A stretch of DNA of 64,000 bases from Gloeobacter morelensis MG652769 (GCF_021018745.1 NZ_CP063845.1:372001-436000); one strand, 5' to 3'; shown: positions 19,921 to 29,726, counted from the stretch's first letter. The notes: generated by a model not told the origin, from the sequence alone. Program-made: numbers and translations.

Positions 19921-21777
19921 ATGGACATATTAGAAGTTGGAGCCCATCCTTTTCTGGGCGAAGCCGGAGCATTGAAGGTGCGATTCGGCGTCTACCTGCC
20001 CGACATTACCTTTGCGAAAGGCTACGAAGTTCTCGTTCGAGTCATCCACAAAGCCGATCAGTTTACCCCCGAGATTCCGCCGCAGGATTACTGTTTGAAC
20101 TGCCGCGACGAACACCCCTACGATCTGTGGGAAACGACCGTTGAACTTGCACCACACGCGGACCTGCCGAGTCACTTCGGCAAACCGGGGATCTATCTCT
20201 ATCGTTACCAGTTGCGCCGCCACAGCCGGGTGGTGACGCTCTGGTTCACCGACCCGTTTGCCCGGGAGACAGGCGTCGGGGAACTGGCCGCTTTTCGCAC
20301 TCCCGATACCGAAGCGCCCTTTGCCTGGAGCGACGCCGAATTTAAGGTACCGGCTCTCGACGATCTGGTGGTCTACGAGTTGCAGGTAGACGAATTTAAC
20401 GACGACTTTGCCGGAGTGATCGAACAACTCGATTATCTGGAGGGCCTGGGGGTCAATTGCCTCGAACTGATGCCCATCACCAGCGTCCGCCACGAATTCG
20501 ATTGGGGCTATGGTCCATTGCACTTTTGGGCACCGGAGGAGCGCTACGGCGGCAGGCAGGCCTTCAAGCAACTGGTCGATGCCTGCCACGCCCGCAGCAT
20601 CGCCGTGATCCTCGATTCGGTCTACGAGCACGTCGAGGACAATTTTCCCTACGCGCGGGTCTACCGGGACAGCGGCGAACCCAACCCGATAATCGGTCCA
20701 TTTGGAGAGGGGGCTTTCGGGACACAGATCGACTTTGCCCAGGCTTTTGCCCGCGAATACTTTCTGGAGTGCAATCGCTACTGGCTGCGCGAATACCATG
20801 TGGACGGCTTTCGCTACGACTACGTGCCGGGGATGTACGACGGCCCGCTGGGCCAGGGGTACGCAAAACTGGTCTACGACACTTACAACGACTCGCTCGG
20901 CGATCCCCAACTGGCGGCCCGCTTCAAAGATCCCGCCGGATTCAGCCGGATCATCCAGTGCGCCGAGCACCTGCCGGATCCGCGCGGCATCCTCCGCCAA
21001 ACCTTCTCCAACTGCGCCTGGCAGAACGAACTGATGAACAAAGTCGAGGAGATGGCCGCGCACCGCTACGTGGACGATCGCTTCGCCCACCTGCTCGATA
21101 CGCGCCTGATCGGGTACCCGCATACCCGCGACGCCGGGGGGGTCGCGATGCCCGTCGCGCCTTTTCAGTACTTCGAGACCCACGACCACAGCCGGCTGAT
21201 CGCGCGCTACGGCCTGTTGCCGCCGCTCGGCGGGCAAGGCGACATCCAGTACGGGGATCGCCGCAACTTCTTCAAGCTTCAGCCCTTTGCCATCGCACTC
21301 TATACCTGCCAGGGTATTCCGATGCTCTGGCAGGGCCAGGAACTGGCCGAAAACTACACCCTGCCCGGGGGCGGCAATCTGCGCATTTCCTTTAGACGCG
21401 ACATTCGCTGGGAATACTTCTACGACGAGCCGGGACGCGCCCTGGTGCGCCTTTACCGCATTCTGGCAAAGTTGCGCCGCCGGCACCCAGCTCTGCGCAG
21501 CCGCGATTCGTATTACTTTAATGAGCACTCGCGCCCCGCCGACGGGGTGATTGCTTATCTACGGCAATCACCGGCGCAGGCGGCCGTGGTCTGCCTCAAC
21601 TTCAGCGACAGCCCCCGCGAAATCTGGTTGCCTTTCCCTAGAGGGGGTATCTACCGCGAGCAGATCGATGCCGCCGCCCCCGATCCGGCCTACGACATTC
21701 AGGTCGCCGCCGCCGGTGATTTTCACAAAGTCGTCATCCCCGCCAATTACGGCCGCATTTATCTCATCGAACAGTGA
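19921..21777 (+). CDS. GH13-family alpha-glucan hydrolase or transferase
   Basis: The 618-residue cytoplasmic protein has an N-terminal beta-sandwich (about 1-140), a GH13 barrel and a C-terminal beta domain. Barrel motifs: VILDSVYEHVED (region I, with Glu where Asn is usual), VDGFRYDYVPG (region II, nucleophile Asp), IIQCAEHLPD (region III, acid Glu) and ETHDHSRLI (region IV, HD). All three catalytic acids seem present, but the spelling departs from standard amylase, branching and trehalohydrolase enzymes, so the exact reaction is left open. The ATG at 19921 fits the domain start; a longer frame begins at 19828. Confidence 0.82.
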   Translation: MDILEVGAHPFLGEAGALKVRFGVYLPDITFAKGYEVLVRVIHKADQFTPEIPPQDYCLNCRDEHPYDLWETTVELAPHADLPSHFGKPGIYLYRYQLRRHSRVVTLWFTDPFARETGVGELAAFRTPDTEAPFAWSDAEFKVPALDDLVVYELQVDEFNDDFAGVIEQLDYLEGLGVNCLELMPITSVRHEFDWGYGPLHFWAPEERYGGRQAFKQLVDACHARSIAVILDSVYEHVEDNFPYARVYRDSGEPNPIIGPFGEGAFGTQIDFAQAFAREYFLECNRYWLREYHVDGFRYDYVPGMYDGPLGQGYAKLVYDTYNDSLGDPQLAARFKDPAGFSRIIQCAEHLPDPRGILRQTFSNCAWQNELMNKVEEMAAHRYVDDRFAHLLDTRLIGYPHTRDAGGVAMPVAPFQYFETHDHSRLIARYGLLPPLGGQGDIQYGDRRNFFKLQPFAIALYTCQGIPMLWQGQELAENYTLPGGGNLRISFRRDIRWEYFYDEPGRALVRLYRILAKLRRRHPALRSRDSYYFNEHSRPADGVIAYLRQSPAQAAVVCLNFSDSPREIWLPFPRGGIYREQIDAAAPDPAYDIQVAAAGDFHKVVIPANYGRIYLIEQ

Positions 21778-21841
21778 GGCGGTACGCTTGTTGATGCGGG
21801 CAGGGGGTAGCCCGGGCTTCGAGATGCGGAATCTGTGGTAA

Positions 21842-24769
21842 ATGCACAAGCAAACAATCCAGGATCTGGCACCCGCGCGAAGGGGCATCGAGCTGAGAAA
21901 ATCGCGGTGGTGGCCAGCGGCTGCGCTTTTGCTCGGGCTGGGTTTGGGGATTGCTGCGGTTGGTACGGTGCTACCCGCTCGCCTCTATGGCGCTGAGCTA
22001 TCGCCATCGCTAGTGGAGGCGGATCGGCTAACACAGCAGGTGAAAATTCTCAATGAGGCTGGGCGCTACCAGGAAGCGCTCGAACCGGCCAAAGTGGCAC
22101 TGGCGCTGCGCGAGCGGACCTTTGGGCTGGAGCATCGGGAGGTGGCATCCAGTCTGAGCACCCTGGGCAATCTCCACCGGCAACTGGGAAGTTACCGGCA
22201 GGCCGAACCACTGCTCAAGCAAGCTCTGGCCATCCGCGAAAAGTTGTTCGGGAGGGAGCACCTCGATGTAACCCCATCGCTCAACGATCTGGGGGTGATC
22301 TATATGACTCAGGGCAAGTACGCTCTCGCGGAGCCGTTTTTCCAGCGCACTTTGGAAATAAGACAGAAGCGACTTGGCGCGGAGCACCCTGATATCGGCC
22401 GAACGCTGAACAATCTGGGGGTGCTCTACTGGCGGCAGGGCAAGTTTGCCCAGGCGGAGCCTCTCTACTTGCGGTCGCTCGCTATCGCCGAGAAGTTCGA
22501 CGGCCCGGAGCATATCTATACCGCTCAGCGCCTCGACAATCTGGCATTGCTCTATTACAACCGGGGCAGTTTGCGGCTGGTCGAACCTCTGCACCAGCGC
22601 GCTTTGAAAATTTTCGAGCGCTCGCTGGGGCCTGATCATCCGACGGTCGCCACCAATCTCAACAACCAGGCCATCTTCCACACTGCCGTCGGCGATTATG
22701 GCCGCGCCGAGCAACTGCATCGCCGCGCCCTGGCGATCCGCCTTAAAGCTTTCGGTCGCGAGCATCCGCTCGTCGCTTCCAGTCTGAGCGGGCTGGCGGA
22801 CGTTTACAAAAAACAAGGCGAGCTTGCCAAAGCTGAGCCGTTCTATCGGGATGCGCTGGCAATTCGCGAGCAGATTTTCGGAGCTGAACACCCTGATGTA
22901 GGCACGACGCTCACCTGGTACGCCGAGCTGTCTTTGTACCAGGGCAATTACACCCTGGCGGAGTCGTCCATTCGCCGGGCGCTGAGCCTGCAAGAGAAGG
23001 TCGTGGGCCTGGAGCACAGCGATGTGGCCGATACACTGACGGTTCTAGCCCAGGTGCTCGTGGCTCAGAACCGCCACGCCGAGGCGCTCCCCGTCCTTGA
23101 GCGCGCCATCCGCGTTCAGGAGCGCAACCTCGCTCCGCTGATGAGCATCGGCTCGGAACTTGAGAAGCAGGAGTTTCTGGGCAATGCCGGCGACGCGAAC
23201 GATCAGGCGCTCTCGTTGCACCTGCAGGCCTTGGCGGGGAACGCCGAGGCTGCCCGTTTGGCTGTGGCAGTCACCCTGCAGCGCAAAGGGCGGGTTCTAG
23301 ACGTGCTCAGCGAAGATCGCAGCGCCCTGCGCCGCCGTCTGGACCCCCAGGACCAGCAGTTGCTCGATCAATTGACAGAGGTGCGCTCCCAACTGGCGGC
23401 CCTGGTGTTCAAAGGCGCCAGTACCGACGCGGACGAATCTTATAAAGAGGTCGTCGCCCGCCTGCAAAGTGACGCCGAACAGCTGGAAAAATCTCTGGCC
23501 GAGCGCAGTGCGGCTTTCCGGTTCAGTCGCGCTGCTGTGCCCATCGAAGCGGTGCAACCACAAATCCCGGCCGACGCGGCGCTCGTCGAAATGGTGCGCT
23601 ACCGGCCGCGCAACTTCACACCCAAAAGCCCGGCCGAGGAGTGGGGAAAACCTCGCTACGCCGCCTACGTCCTGCGCACCCAGGGCGATCCCCAGTGGGT
23701 CGATCTCGGAGAAGCCGAGGCGCTCGACAAACTGGCGATGCTCCTGGGCGACCTGGTCGGCAGGCAGAGCGCCGATGCGCTCCTGGTGCGCAGGCTGGCG
23801 CGCACCGTCGATGAGCGGATCATCGGTCCTATCCGCAGCCGATTGGGCGGGATCAAGCATTTGCTGCTCTCGCCGGATGGGCAACTGCATACCCTGCCCT
23901 TCGGCGTATTGATCGACGAGCAGGGCCGCTATCTCATCGAGAATTACACGATCAGCTATCTCAACACCGGGCGGGAACTGGTGCGGCTGCAGGAGCGGGC
24001 GACCGGCGCGCGCGAAGCGCCCCTGGTGATGGCCGCCCCCGACTACGGCCGCTCCGCCGCCGCCTTACCGGTGAGCGCGACCGGCGCAACCACCCGCTCA
24101 GGCGATCTGGGCGAATTGCAGGTGGGATCGCTGCCGGGAAGCCTGCAGGAGGCGAAGGCGCTCGCGGCGCTGTTACCGGGGGCGCGCACGCTCACCGACG
24201 CGGCAGCCACCGAGAACGCCCTCAAGCAGGTCCAGGGACCGGGTATCCTGCATTTGGCCACCCACGGTTTTTTTCTGAGCGATATCAGCATACTGGGCCG
24301 CAAGGGCACAAGCGCCGTGCTCCTGGAAAATCCGATGTTGCGCTCGGGGCTGGCGCTCGCCGGATTCAACCGGCGCGAAAGCGGCGGCGAGGATGGCGTG
24401 CTCACCGCTCTGGAGGCGGCGAACCTGGATCTGCAGGGCACGCAGCTGGTGGTGCTTTCTGCCTGTGATACCGGGCTGGGGCAAATTTACAGCGGCGAGG
24501 GCGTCTATGGCCTCAGGCGCGCCTTCGCCATCGCCGGTGCCCGCAGCCAGGTGCTCAGCATGTGGCGCGTGGATGACCAAAGCACCCAGCAGTTGATGGC
24601 GGGATTCTACCGCAACCTGCTGGCGGGCCGGGGCCGCAGTGAGGCGCTCAGGCAGGAGCAGTTGAAGATGCTGGGCAGTAAACGCTATCAACACCCGTAC
24701 TACTGGGGCGCATTTATCGCCTCCGGGGATTGGCGGCCCTTGGGCAAGACGCTGCTTACCGGGCGGTGA
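21842..24769 (+). CDS. Exported TPR-CHAT protein
   Basis: The 975-residue product has a membrane or signal segment (about 25-45, WWPAAALLLGLGLGIAAVG), about ten tetratricopeptide repeats (50-430, with the NLGVLYWRQGKFAQAEPLYLRSL pattern), a helical linker, and a CHAT domain (about 640-970). The caspase-like dyad is visible: His808 in LHLATHGFF and Cys875 in VVLSACDTGLG. CHAT proteins are proteases, several of which act in defence or cell-death systems. Others, widespread in cyanobacteria, are uncharacterised. No effector, gasdermin or CRISPR gene is beside it, so I make no functional claim. Confidence 0.9.
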   Translation: MHKQTIQDLAPARRGIELRKSRWWPAAALLLGLGLGIAAVGTVLPARLYGAELSPSLVEADRLTQQVKILNEAGRYQEALEPAKVALALRERTFGLEHREVASSLSTLGNLHRQLGSYRQAEPLLKQALAIREKLFGREHLDVTPSLNDLGVIYMTQGKYALAEPFFQRTLEIRQKRLGAEHPDIGRTLNNLGVLYWRQGKFAQAEPLYLRSLAIAEKFDGPEHIYTAQRLDNLALLYYNRGSLRLVEPLHQRALKIFERSLGPDHPTVATNLNNQAIFHTAVGDYGRAEQLHRRALAIRLKAFGREHPLVASSLSGLADVYKKQGELAKAEPFYRDALAIREQIFGAEHPDVGTTLTWYAELSLYQGNYTLAESSIRRALSLQEKVVGLEHSDVADTLTVLAQVLVAQNRHAEALPVLERAIRVQERNLAPLMSIGSELEKQEFLGNAGDANDQALSLHLQALAGNAEAARLAVAVTLQRKGRVLDVLSEDRSALRRRLDPQDQQLLDQLTEVRSQLAALVFKGASTDADESYKEVVARLQSDAEQLEKSLAERSAAFRFSRAAVPIEAVQPQIPADAALVEMVRYRPRNFTPKSPAEEWGKPRYAAYVLRTQGDPQWVDLGEAEALDKLAMLLGDLVGRQSADALLVRRLARTVDERIIGPIRSRLGGIKHLLLSPDGQLHTLPFGVLIDEQGRYLIENYTISYLNTGRELVRLQERATGAREAPLVMAAPDYGRSAAALPVSATGATTRSGDLGELQVGSLPGSLQEAKALAALLPGARTLTDAAATENALKQVQGPGILHLATHGFFLSDISILGRKGTSAVLLENPMLRSGLALAGFNRRESGGEDGVLTALEAANLDLQGTQLVVLSACDTGLGQIYSGEGVYGLRRAFAIAGARSQVLSMWRVDDQSTQQLMAGFYRNLLAGRGRSEALRQEQLKMLGSKRYQHPYYWGAFIASGDWRPLGKTLLTGR

Positions 24770-24772
24770 TGC

Positions 24773-26668
24773 TCACTTCACCTCGTAAGCAGTCTGCTCA
24801 GCCTCTCTTGCCTCAGCCGCTTCTTGCGGCTTGCCGTGGAAGTACGTGTGAATCACTTGCGCCAGGCGCGGGCCGATGCCGGGGGTTTTAGAGATCTCCT
24901 CGAAACTCGCCTTTTCAAGCACCGGCACCGAGCGGAAGGTATCGAGCAGGATCTTGCGCTTGGCGGGGCCGATGCCGGGGATGTCATCGAGGCTGGAGCG
25001 GGTCATGCGCTTGCCGCGCTGCTCGCGGTGGAAGCTCACCGCGAAGCGGTGGGCTTCGTCGCGGATGCGCTGCAGCAGGTGCAAAGCCGGATCGCCCTCA
25101 GGGAGGATTACCGGGTCTGAGCGGCCCGGCAGGAAGACTTCTTCGAGGCGCTTGGCCAGGCCAATCGTGGGTACATCGCCGTAGGAGAGTTCTTCCATGA
25201 CGGCGCGGGCGGCCGAAAGTTGTCCCTTGCCGCCGTCGATCACCACCAGATCCGGCAGGTCGCCCTCCGGCTCGCTCTCGGCGCGGGCGAAGCGGCGGGA
25301 GATCACCTCGGCCATCGAGGCAAAGTCGTCGGGCCGTCCTGCCACGATGCGCGGATCGCGGATTTTGTAGTGGCGGTAGTACTGCTTGGCCGGTGCGCCG
25401 TCCAAAAAGACCACTCGCGAGGCGACGGTGTCGGTGCCCTGGATGTGGGAGATGTCGTAGCACTCCATGCGCCGGGGAATACTCGGCAACTCCAGCGCCT
25501 CGGCCAGGTGAATAAGGCCCTTTTCCTGGCGGCGGGAGAAGCGCTCCAGCCGCTGCAACTCCGCTTCGGCGTTGCGGGCCACCATCTCGACGAGTTCGGC
25601 TTTGGTCTGGCGCTGGGGGGCGTGGATTTCAACTTTGCGGCCTTTTTTCTCGGCAAGCCAGGCAGCCAGAATATCCGCCTCCGGCAGCAGATGCTGGGTG
25701 AGCACTTCGATAGGAATCTCCTCGGGGGCCGAGGCGCGGTAGTGCTCTTCGAGCACGCGCTGGAGGATACGGCCAGGATCTTCGCCGGAAGCGGCGGCCG
25801 AAAAACCGAGTCGGCCGATGAGCTTGCCCGAGCGCACCTGAAAAAGCTGAATCGAGACGAGGGAGGCGTCGGCGGCCAGGGCGACGGCGTCGCGGGAGAC
25901 AGAACTATCCGGGACGGTAATCTTCTGGTGGGCGCCCAACTGGTTGAGGCCGGTGATGCGGTCGCGCAGTCGGGCGGCGTGCTCGAAGTGCATCGCGGCG
26001 GCGGCCGCTTGCATCTGCTCTTCGAGTTGGGCGAGCAGTTCTGTGGTGCGCCCCTGGAGGATCATCTGGATCTGACGGATGGTGGCGCGGTATTCCTGGG
26101 GCGCAATCAACCGCTGGCAGAGGCCCGGACAGCGGCCCATTTCGTAGTTGATGCAGGGACGGTCCTTGAAGACGGGCGTATTGCGCTGGCGGAGGGGAAA
26201 GAGTTTTTTGAGCAGGCCCAGGGTGCTGTGCAGCGCCCCCGCGTCGGTGTAGGGACCGAAGTAGCGGTCCTCGGGGTGGCCGCTGCCGCGCCGGCGGGTG
26301 ACGAAGATGCGCGGGTACTCCTCCGACCAGGTGATGCACAGGTAGGGGTACTGCTTGTCGTCTTTGAGCAGCACGTTGTAGCGCGGCTTGTGGGTCTTGA
26401 TCAGGTTGTCTTCGAGGACGAGGGCCTCCGCCTCGGTGTCGGTGAGGATCAGCTCGAAATCGTGGACCTTGCCCACCATGATCGCGATGCGCGGCGAGTG
26501 GTCGTGCCCGGGTTGAAAGTACGAGCGCACCCGGTTTCTGAGGTTTTTGGCCTTGCCGACGTAGAGAATTTCCCCGGCCTCGTCGCGCATCAAATAGACG
26601 CCCGCCGAGGTGGGCAACAGTTCGAGCCGCTCTTTGAGGCGTTCGGGATCGGCGATGAGGTTGGGCAT
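24773..26668 (-). CDS. uvrC: UvrABC excinuclease subunit C
   Basis: The 631-residue product makes both incisions around bulky DNA lesions in nucleotide excision repair. It has the GIY-YIG nuclease (about 15-95, AGVYLMRDEAGEILYVGKAK), the UVR motif (about 200-240), the RNase H-like UvrC endonuclease region (YDISHIQGTDTVAS) and a C-terminal helix-hairpin-helix pair (DDIPGIGPAKRKILL, ISKTPGIGPRLAQ). Length is normal. It is convergent with the CHAT gene, 3 bases away. Confidence 0.96.
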   Translation of the reverse strand: MPNLIADPERLKERLELLPTSAGVYLMRDEAGEILYVGKAKNLRNRVRSYFQPGHDHSPRIAIMVGKVHDFELILTDTEAEALVLEDNLIKTHKPRYNVLLKDDKQYPYLCITWSEEYPRIFVTRRRGSGHPEDRYFGPYTDAGALHSTLGLLKKLFPLRQRNTPVFKDRPCINYEMGRCPGLCQRLIAPQEYRATIRQIQMILQGRTTELLAQLEEQMQAAAAAMHFEHAARLRDRITGLNQLGAHQKITVPDSSVSRDAVALAADASLVSIQLFQVRSGKLIGRLGFSAAASGEDPGRILQRVLEEHYRASAPEEIPIEVLTQHLLPEADILAAWLAEKKGRKVEIHAPQRQTKAELVEMVARNAEAELQRLERFSRRQEKGLIHLAEALELPSIPRRMECYDISHIQGTDTVASRVVFLDGAPAKQYYRHYKIRDPRIVAGRPDDFASMAEVISRRFARAESEPEGDLPDLVVIDGGKGQLSAARAVMEELSYGDVPTIGLAKRLEEVFLPGRSDPVILPEGDPALHLLQRIRDEAHRFAVSFHREQRGKRMTRSSLDDIPGIGPAKRKILLDTFRSVPVLEKASFEEISKTPGIGPRLAQVIHTYFHGKPQEAAEAREAEQTAYEVK

Positions 26669-26677
26669 GGACAGGTA

Positions 26678-27091
26678 TCAGGGGTCAGGGCGGGTGTAGC
26701 GGGCTTCGACTACCATGTGCACGTTGCCGCGCGGGTTGAAGTCGCCCTTGATGTGCACGCGCAGCGGATCGCTTGCGGCCACGAAATCGTCGAGCACGAC
26801 GTGCACTACTTCCTCGTGGGAGATGTAGCGGTCACGGAAACTGTTGATGTAGAGCTTGAGGGCCTTCAGTTCGACCACCTTCTCGTGGGGAACGTAGGTG
26901 AGATAGATAGTTGCAAAATCCGGGTAGCCCGAAAAGGGGCACTTGCAGGTAAATTCCGGCAGGGTGATGTGGATGTCGTAGTCGCGGCCGGGGCGGGGGT
27001 TGGGAAAGGTGATGAGCCGGCCTTCTTCGATGGCCCGCTCACCGTACTTGACCGGTTCGGCGGGGGTCGAGGCGACTGGCAGATCGCTCAT
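26678..27091 (-). CDS. queF: NADPH-dependent preQ0 reductase QueF
   Basis: The 137-residue short-form enzyme reduces 7-cyano-7-deazaguanine to 7-aminomethyl-7-deazaguanine, the step before tRNA insertion in queuosine synthesis. The active-site motif [22 protein letters not shown] holds the catalytic Cys (CPFSG). [17 protein letters not shown] and the glutamate-binding ISHEEVV follow. Its last codons lie in a GGTCAGG-rich stretch similar to the repeat at 5722. It is 9 bases upstream of uvrC on the same strand. Confidence 0.95.
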   Translation of the reverse strand: MSDLPVASTPAEPVKYGERAIEEGRLITFPNPRPGRDYDIHITLPEFTCKCPFSGYPDFATIYLTYVPHEKVVELKALKLYINSFRDRYISHEEVVHVVLDDFVAASDPLRVHIKGDFNPRGNVHMVVEARYTRPDP

Positions 27092-27256
27092 GGCAAAGAT
27101 TCCTCCGGCAGCGTGGGCACTCTGTGGGGCCTGGGTTCAAAGCCACTACCATTTAAACCTACGGCTGGGGTCATCCGGGATCGGCGCTGCAGCGCTCGAT
27201 ACACCCCCGATGGATTGATGGTGGTTGCATAGTTGCTGATTCGATGAGACACCTCC

Positions 27257-28762
27257 ATGCCATCGCGACGAGATTTTCTGGCCATCGGCTTTGGAAGCAT
27301 TGCAGCAGCGACTCTCCCCCGCTCTGCCCGGGCGCGTGCAGCAAGCGCGGATCCGGCCGAGCTCACCCTGGCTGCGGCTGCAAGACTGGTGCGGGCCGGA
27401 GCGGTATCGTCGGTCGAACTAGTGCAGGCGTGTCTGGCCAATATCGACAAACACGATAAGCAACTCAACACGTTTATCACGGTGAGCGCCGAGCAGGCCC
27501 TCGCCGAAGCGCGCGAGGCGCAAGCACAGATCCGACGCGGCGACTGGCGCGGCCCTTTGCACGGCATCCCCCTTGCCATCAAAGATAATATCGACACCGC
27601 CGGGATGCGGACCACAGCGGCAAGCGCGCTGTTTGCCGACCGCGTCCCCGACGAAGACGCGGAGGTGGTCCGCAGGCTCAAAGCCGCCGGAGCGGTTCTT
27701 TTGGGCAAGGTGAACCTGCACGAATTTGCCTTGGGGGGCACCTCGGCGGTCAGCTATTTTGGAGCGGTCCACAACCCCTGGATCTTGGATCGGGCGGCGG
27801 GGGGATCCTCGGGCGGCTCGGCGGCGGCGGTGGCCTGCCGGATGTGCTTCGGGGCGCTCGGTACCGACACCGGCGGATCGATCCGCACCCCGGCCTCCTT
27901 CTGTGGCATCGTCGGCCTCAAGCCCACCTACGGCCGGGTCAGCAACCGCAACGTCATTCCGCTAGTCTGGTCGCTGGACCATGTCGGCCCGATGACTAGG
28001 AGCGTCGAGGACGCTGCCTTGATCTTGAATGCGATTGCCGGCTACGACCCCCAGGATCTCGGCAGCGTCGATCGCCCCGTCCCGGATTACACTGCTGCCC
28101 TGGCTGCACCCACGGCAGGATTGCGGGTGGGTGTGCCGCAGGCGCTCTTTTACGATCGCCTCGACCCGGATGTGGAGGCGGCGGTTGCTGGTGCTCTTGA
28201 GGTACTGCGCGGGCTCACCGCTGAAGTGCGCGATGTGCGTCTGCCCATGGTGGCGAGTGCGGCAAGTATCGGCGCGGCGGAGATCTATGCTTACCATCGG
28301 CCCTGGTTCGAGAGATCCAGGGGGCTCTATCAGATCTCGACCCGCAAGCGCCTGGACGGTGCCGGTAAAGCCTCGGGAGCCGATTACGTCCATGCGCGGC
28401 GCGAGGTGGAAAGACTGCGCCGGGAGGTGGTCAAAATTTTTGATACGGTCGATGTGCTCGTGACACCAACCACACCCCGGCCGCCCTACACCATCGAACA
28501 GAGCCTCAAGCGCGACGAAACCGAGCAACTGCCTCCTGTACTCAGTAACCCCGGCCCGTTCAATGTGTTCGGCCTGCCGGCCATCTCCATTCCTTGCGGT
28601 TTTACCCGCGACGGATTGCCAATCGGATTACAAATTGTCGGCGCGCCCTTTGCCGAAATCAAAGTGCTCACCCTCGCCCACGCCTACGAACGGGCAACCG
28701 GCTGGCACAGCCGTAAACCGACGATGAAGCCGACTTCGCCTACCCGCAAGGCGACTGAATAA
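27257..28762 (+). CDS. Tat-exported amidase-signature-family enzyme
   Basis: The 501-residue product hydrolyses an unknown amide. The Ser-cisSer-Lys triad of the amidase signature family is visible: HGIPLAIKDNIDTAG (Lys), then AAGGSSGGSAAAVACRM (cis-Ser and nucleophile Ser) with GTDTGGSIRTPASFCG. The N-terminus MPSRRDFLAIGFGSIAA is a twin-arginine signal, and an Ala-rich cleavage region follows, so the enzyme probably acts outside the cytoplasm. That argues against tRNA amidotransferase GatA, whose core it resembles. Confidence 0.88.
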   Translation: MPSRRDFLAIGFGSIAAATLPRSARARAASADPAELTLAAAARLVRAGAVSSVELVQACLANIDKHDKQLNTFITVSAEQALAEAREAQAQIRRGDWRGPLHGIPLAIKDNIDTAGMRTTAASALFADRVPDEDAEVVRRLKAAGAVLLGKVNLHEFALGGTSAVSYFGAVHNPWILDRAAGGSSGGSAAAVACRMCFGALGTDTGGSIRTPASFCGIVGLKPTYGRVSNRNVIPLVWSLDHVGPMTRSVEDAALILNAIAGYDPQDLGSVDRPVPDYTAALAAPTAGLRVGVPQALFYDRLDPDVEAAVAGALEVLRGLTAEVRDVRLPMVASAASIGAAEIYAYHRPWFERSRGLYQISTRKRLDGAGKASGADYVHARREVERLRREVVKIFDTVDVLVTPTTPRPPYTIEQSLKRDETEQLPPVLSNPGPFNVFGLPAISIPCGFTRDGLPIGLQIVGAPFAEIKVLTLAHAYERATGWHSRKPTMKPTSPTRKATE

Positions 28763-28895
28763 TGCATTGGAATCGCCTGGTGCAAACAGCCCATTTGGGC
28801 ATGGCCAAAATCGGGCAGTCTTGACCGGATTTTCACATTTTCAGCGTACATTCACGGATAGCACCGAACCTTCCAACCGCCGACGGAGAATTTTT

Positions 28896-29282
28896 GTGAA
28901 CTATTACTTCAGCAAGATCCTGGACTGCTCGTTTGATGAAGCGATTGAACAAACCAAAGCAGCGCTCAAGCACGAAGGATTTGGTGTGCTCACCCAGATC
29001 GACGTGCACGAAACTTTCAAAAACAAACTCGGGGTAGACTTTTCGCCCTACACGATCCTGGGGGCCTGCAATCCTTCTCTGGCTTACCAGGCTTTGCTCG
29101 CCGAAAACAAAATTGGAACGATGTTGCCTTGCAATGTGATTGTGCAGCAGGTGGAAGCCGGTCGGGTGGAAGTGGCGGCGGTGGATCCGGTGGCCTCCAT
29201 GCAAGCCGTCGAAAATCCGAAGCTCAAAGAGCAAGCCGCACATGTGCAACAAAAACTCAAAACAGTGGTAGAGAACTTATAA
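28896..29282 (+). CDS. DUF302-family protein
   Basis: The 128-residue product starts at a GTG (28896) preceded by GGAG. It shows the DUF302 pattern: SFDEAIEQTKAALKHEGFGVLTQID, VDFSPYTILGACNPSLAYQAL, MLPCNVIVQQ, VAAVDP. These small dodecin-sized alpha/beta proteins are common and of unknown role. It stands alone, 133 bases after the amidase gene. Confidence 0.88.
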   Translation: MNYYFSKILDCSFDEAIEQTKAALKHEGFGVLTQIDVHETFKNKLGVDFSPYTILGACNPSLAYQALLAENKIGTMLPCNVIVQQVEAGRVEVAAVDPVASMQAVENPKLKEQAAHVQQKLKTVVENL

Positions 29283-29398
29283 ATACGCAAAGCGGTCCTA
29301 ACAGTTCTCCCCGAGCGAGTTTTCTGCGATTTGGCTGTACTGGGAGGCCCAAGAATCCGCACCGGAACCTGCATCCCCGTGCAGAAGCTGCAGGCTGC

Positions 29399-29506
29399 TT
29401 AGCGGAACTTGCCGGGCAGGGTGAGTTTGCCCGAAGCCGTATCGAAGACATTGGGCACGCGCCACAGCGGCACCTCGGTAGCAAAGGGGGCAAGATCAAG
29501 GCAGAC
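29399..29506 (-). pseudogene. Possible 3' remnant of a lost gene
   Basis: Between an in-frame stop at 29509-29507 and a TAA at 29401-29399 the minus strand reads ...APFATEVPLWRVPNVFDTAS... ending KLTLPGKFR, with GC-rich third positions like the real genes here. It has no start codon in a plausible place and is only 35 codons long. The source family is not recognised. It could be chance. Confidence 0.3.
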
Positions 29507-29531
29507 TCAAAAAGAATACATTCTTTTTGAG
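29506..29531. terminator. Perfect AT-rich palindrome, probable bidirectional terminator
   Basis: CTCAAAAAGAAT (29506-29517) and ATTCTTTTTGAG (29520-29531) pair perfectly around two bases. The arm ends in a T-run on both strands, which fits a bidirectional terminator. It stands out in a GC-rich region. It lies 224 bases past the DUF302 stop. Confidence 0.55.
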
Positions 29532-29686
29532 CGAATCTTCTCGCTTTATTGACGAAGCGGTGTAAGGGGCCGGGGCAGAGGCAATGATGTACGTTAGCAA
29601 GCAGCACCGGGGGCGCTCAGGCAAAAGCCGGATGCCGGATCATCTCGGCGCGCTTGGCCCCTTAATTCTGGCCCTACGGTTCAAAT

Positions 29687-29726
29687 CGCTGCGGGTGCCG
29701 GTAAGCCGCATCAGGCACCCGCAGCG
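29687..29726 (-). terminator. 13-bp inverted repeat after the DUF3386 gene
   Basis: CGCTGCGGGTGCC (29687-29699) pairs perfectly with GGCACCCGCAGCG (29714-29726). On the minus strand it begins 3 bases after the stop of the DUF3386 gene, so it is well placed to end that transcript or protect its 3' end. There is no T-run. Confidence 0.6.

Noticed and set aside
29671-29695. GGTTCAAATC resembling a tRNA T-loop
   Set aside because: The flanking bases do not form a T-stem, and no acceptor or anticodon arm lies nearby.
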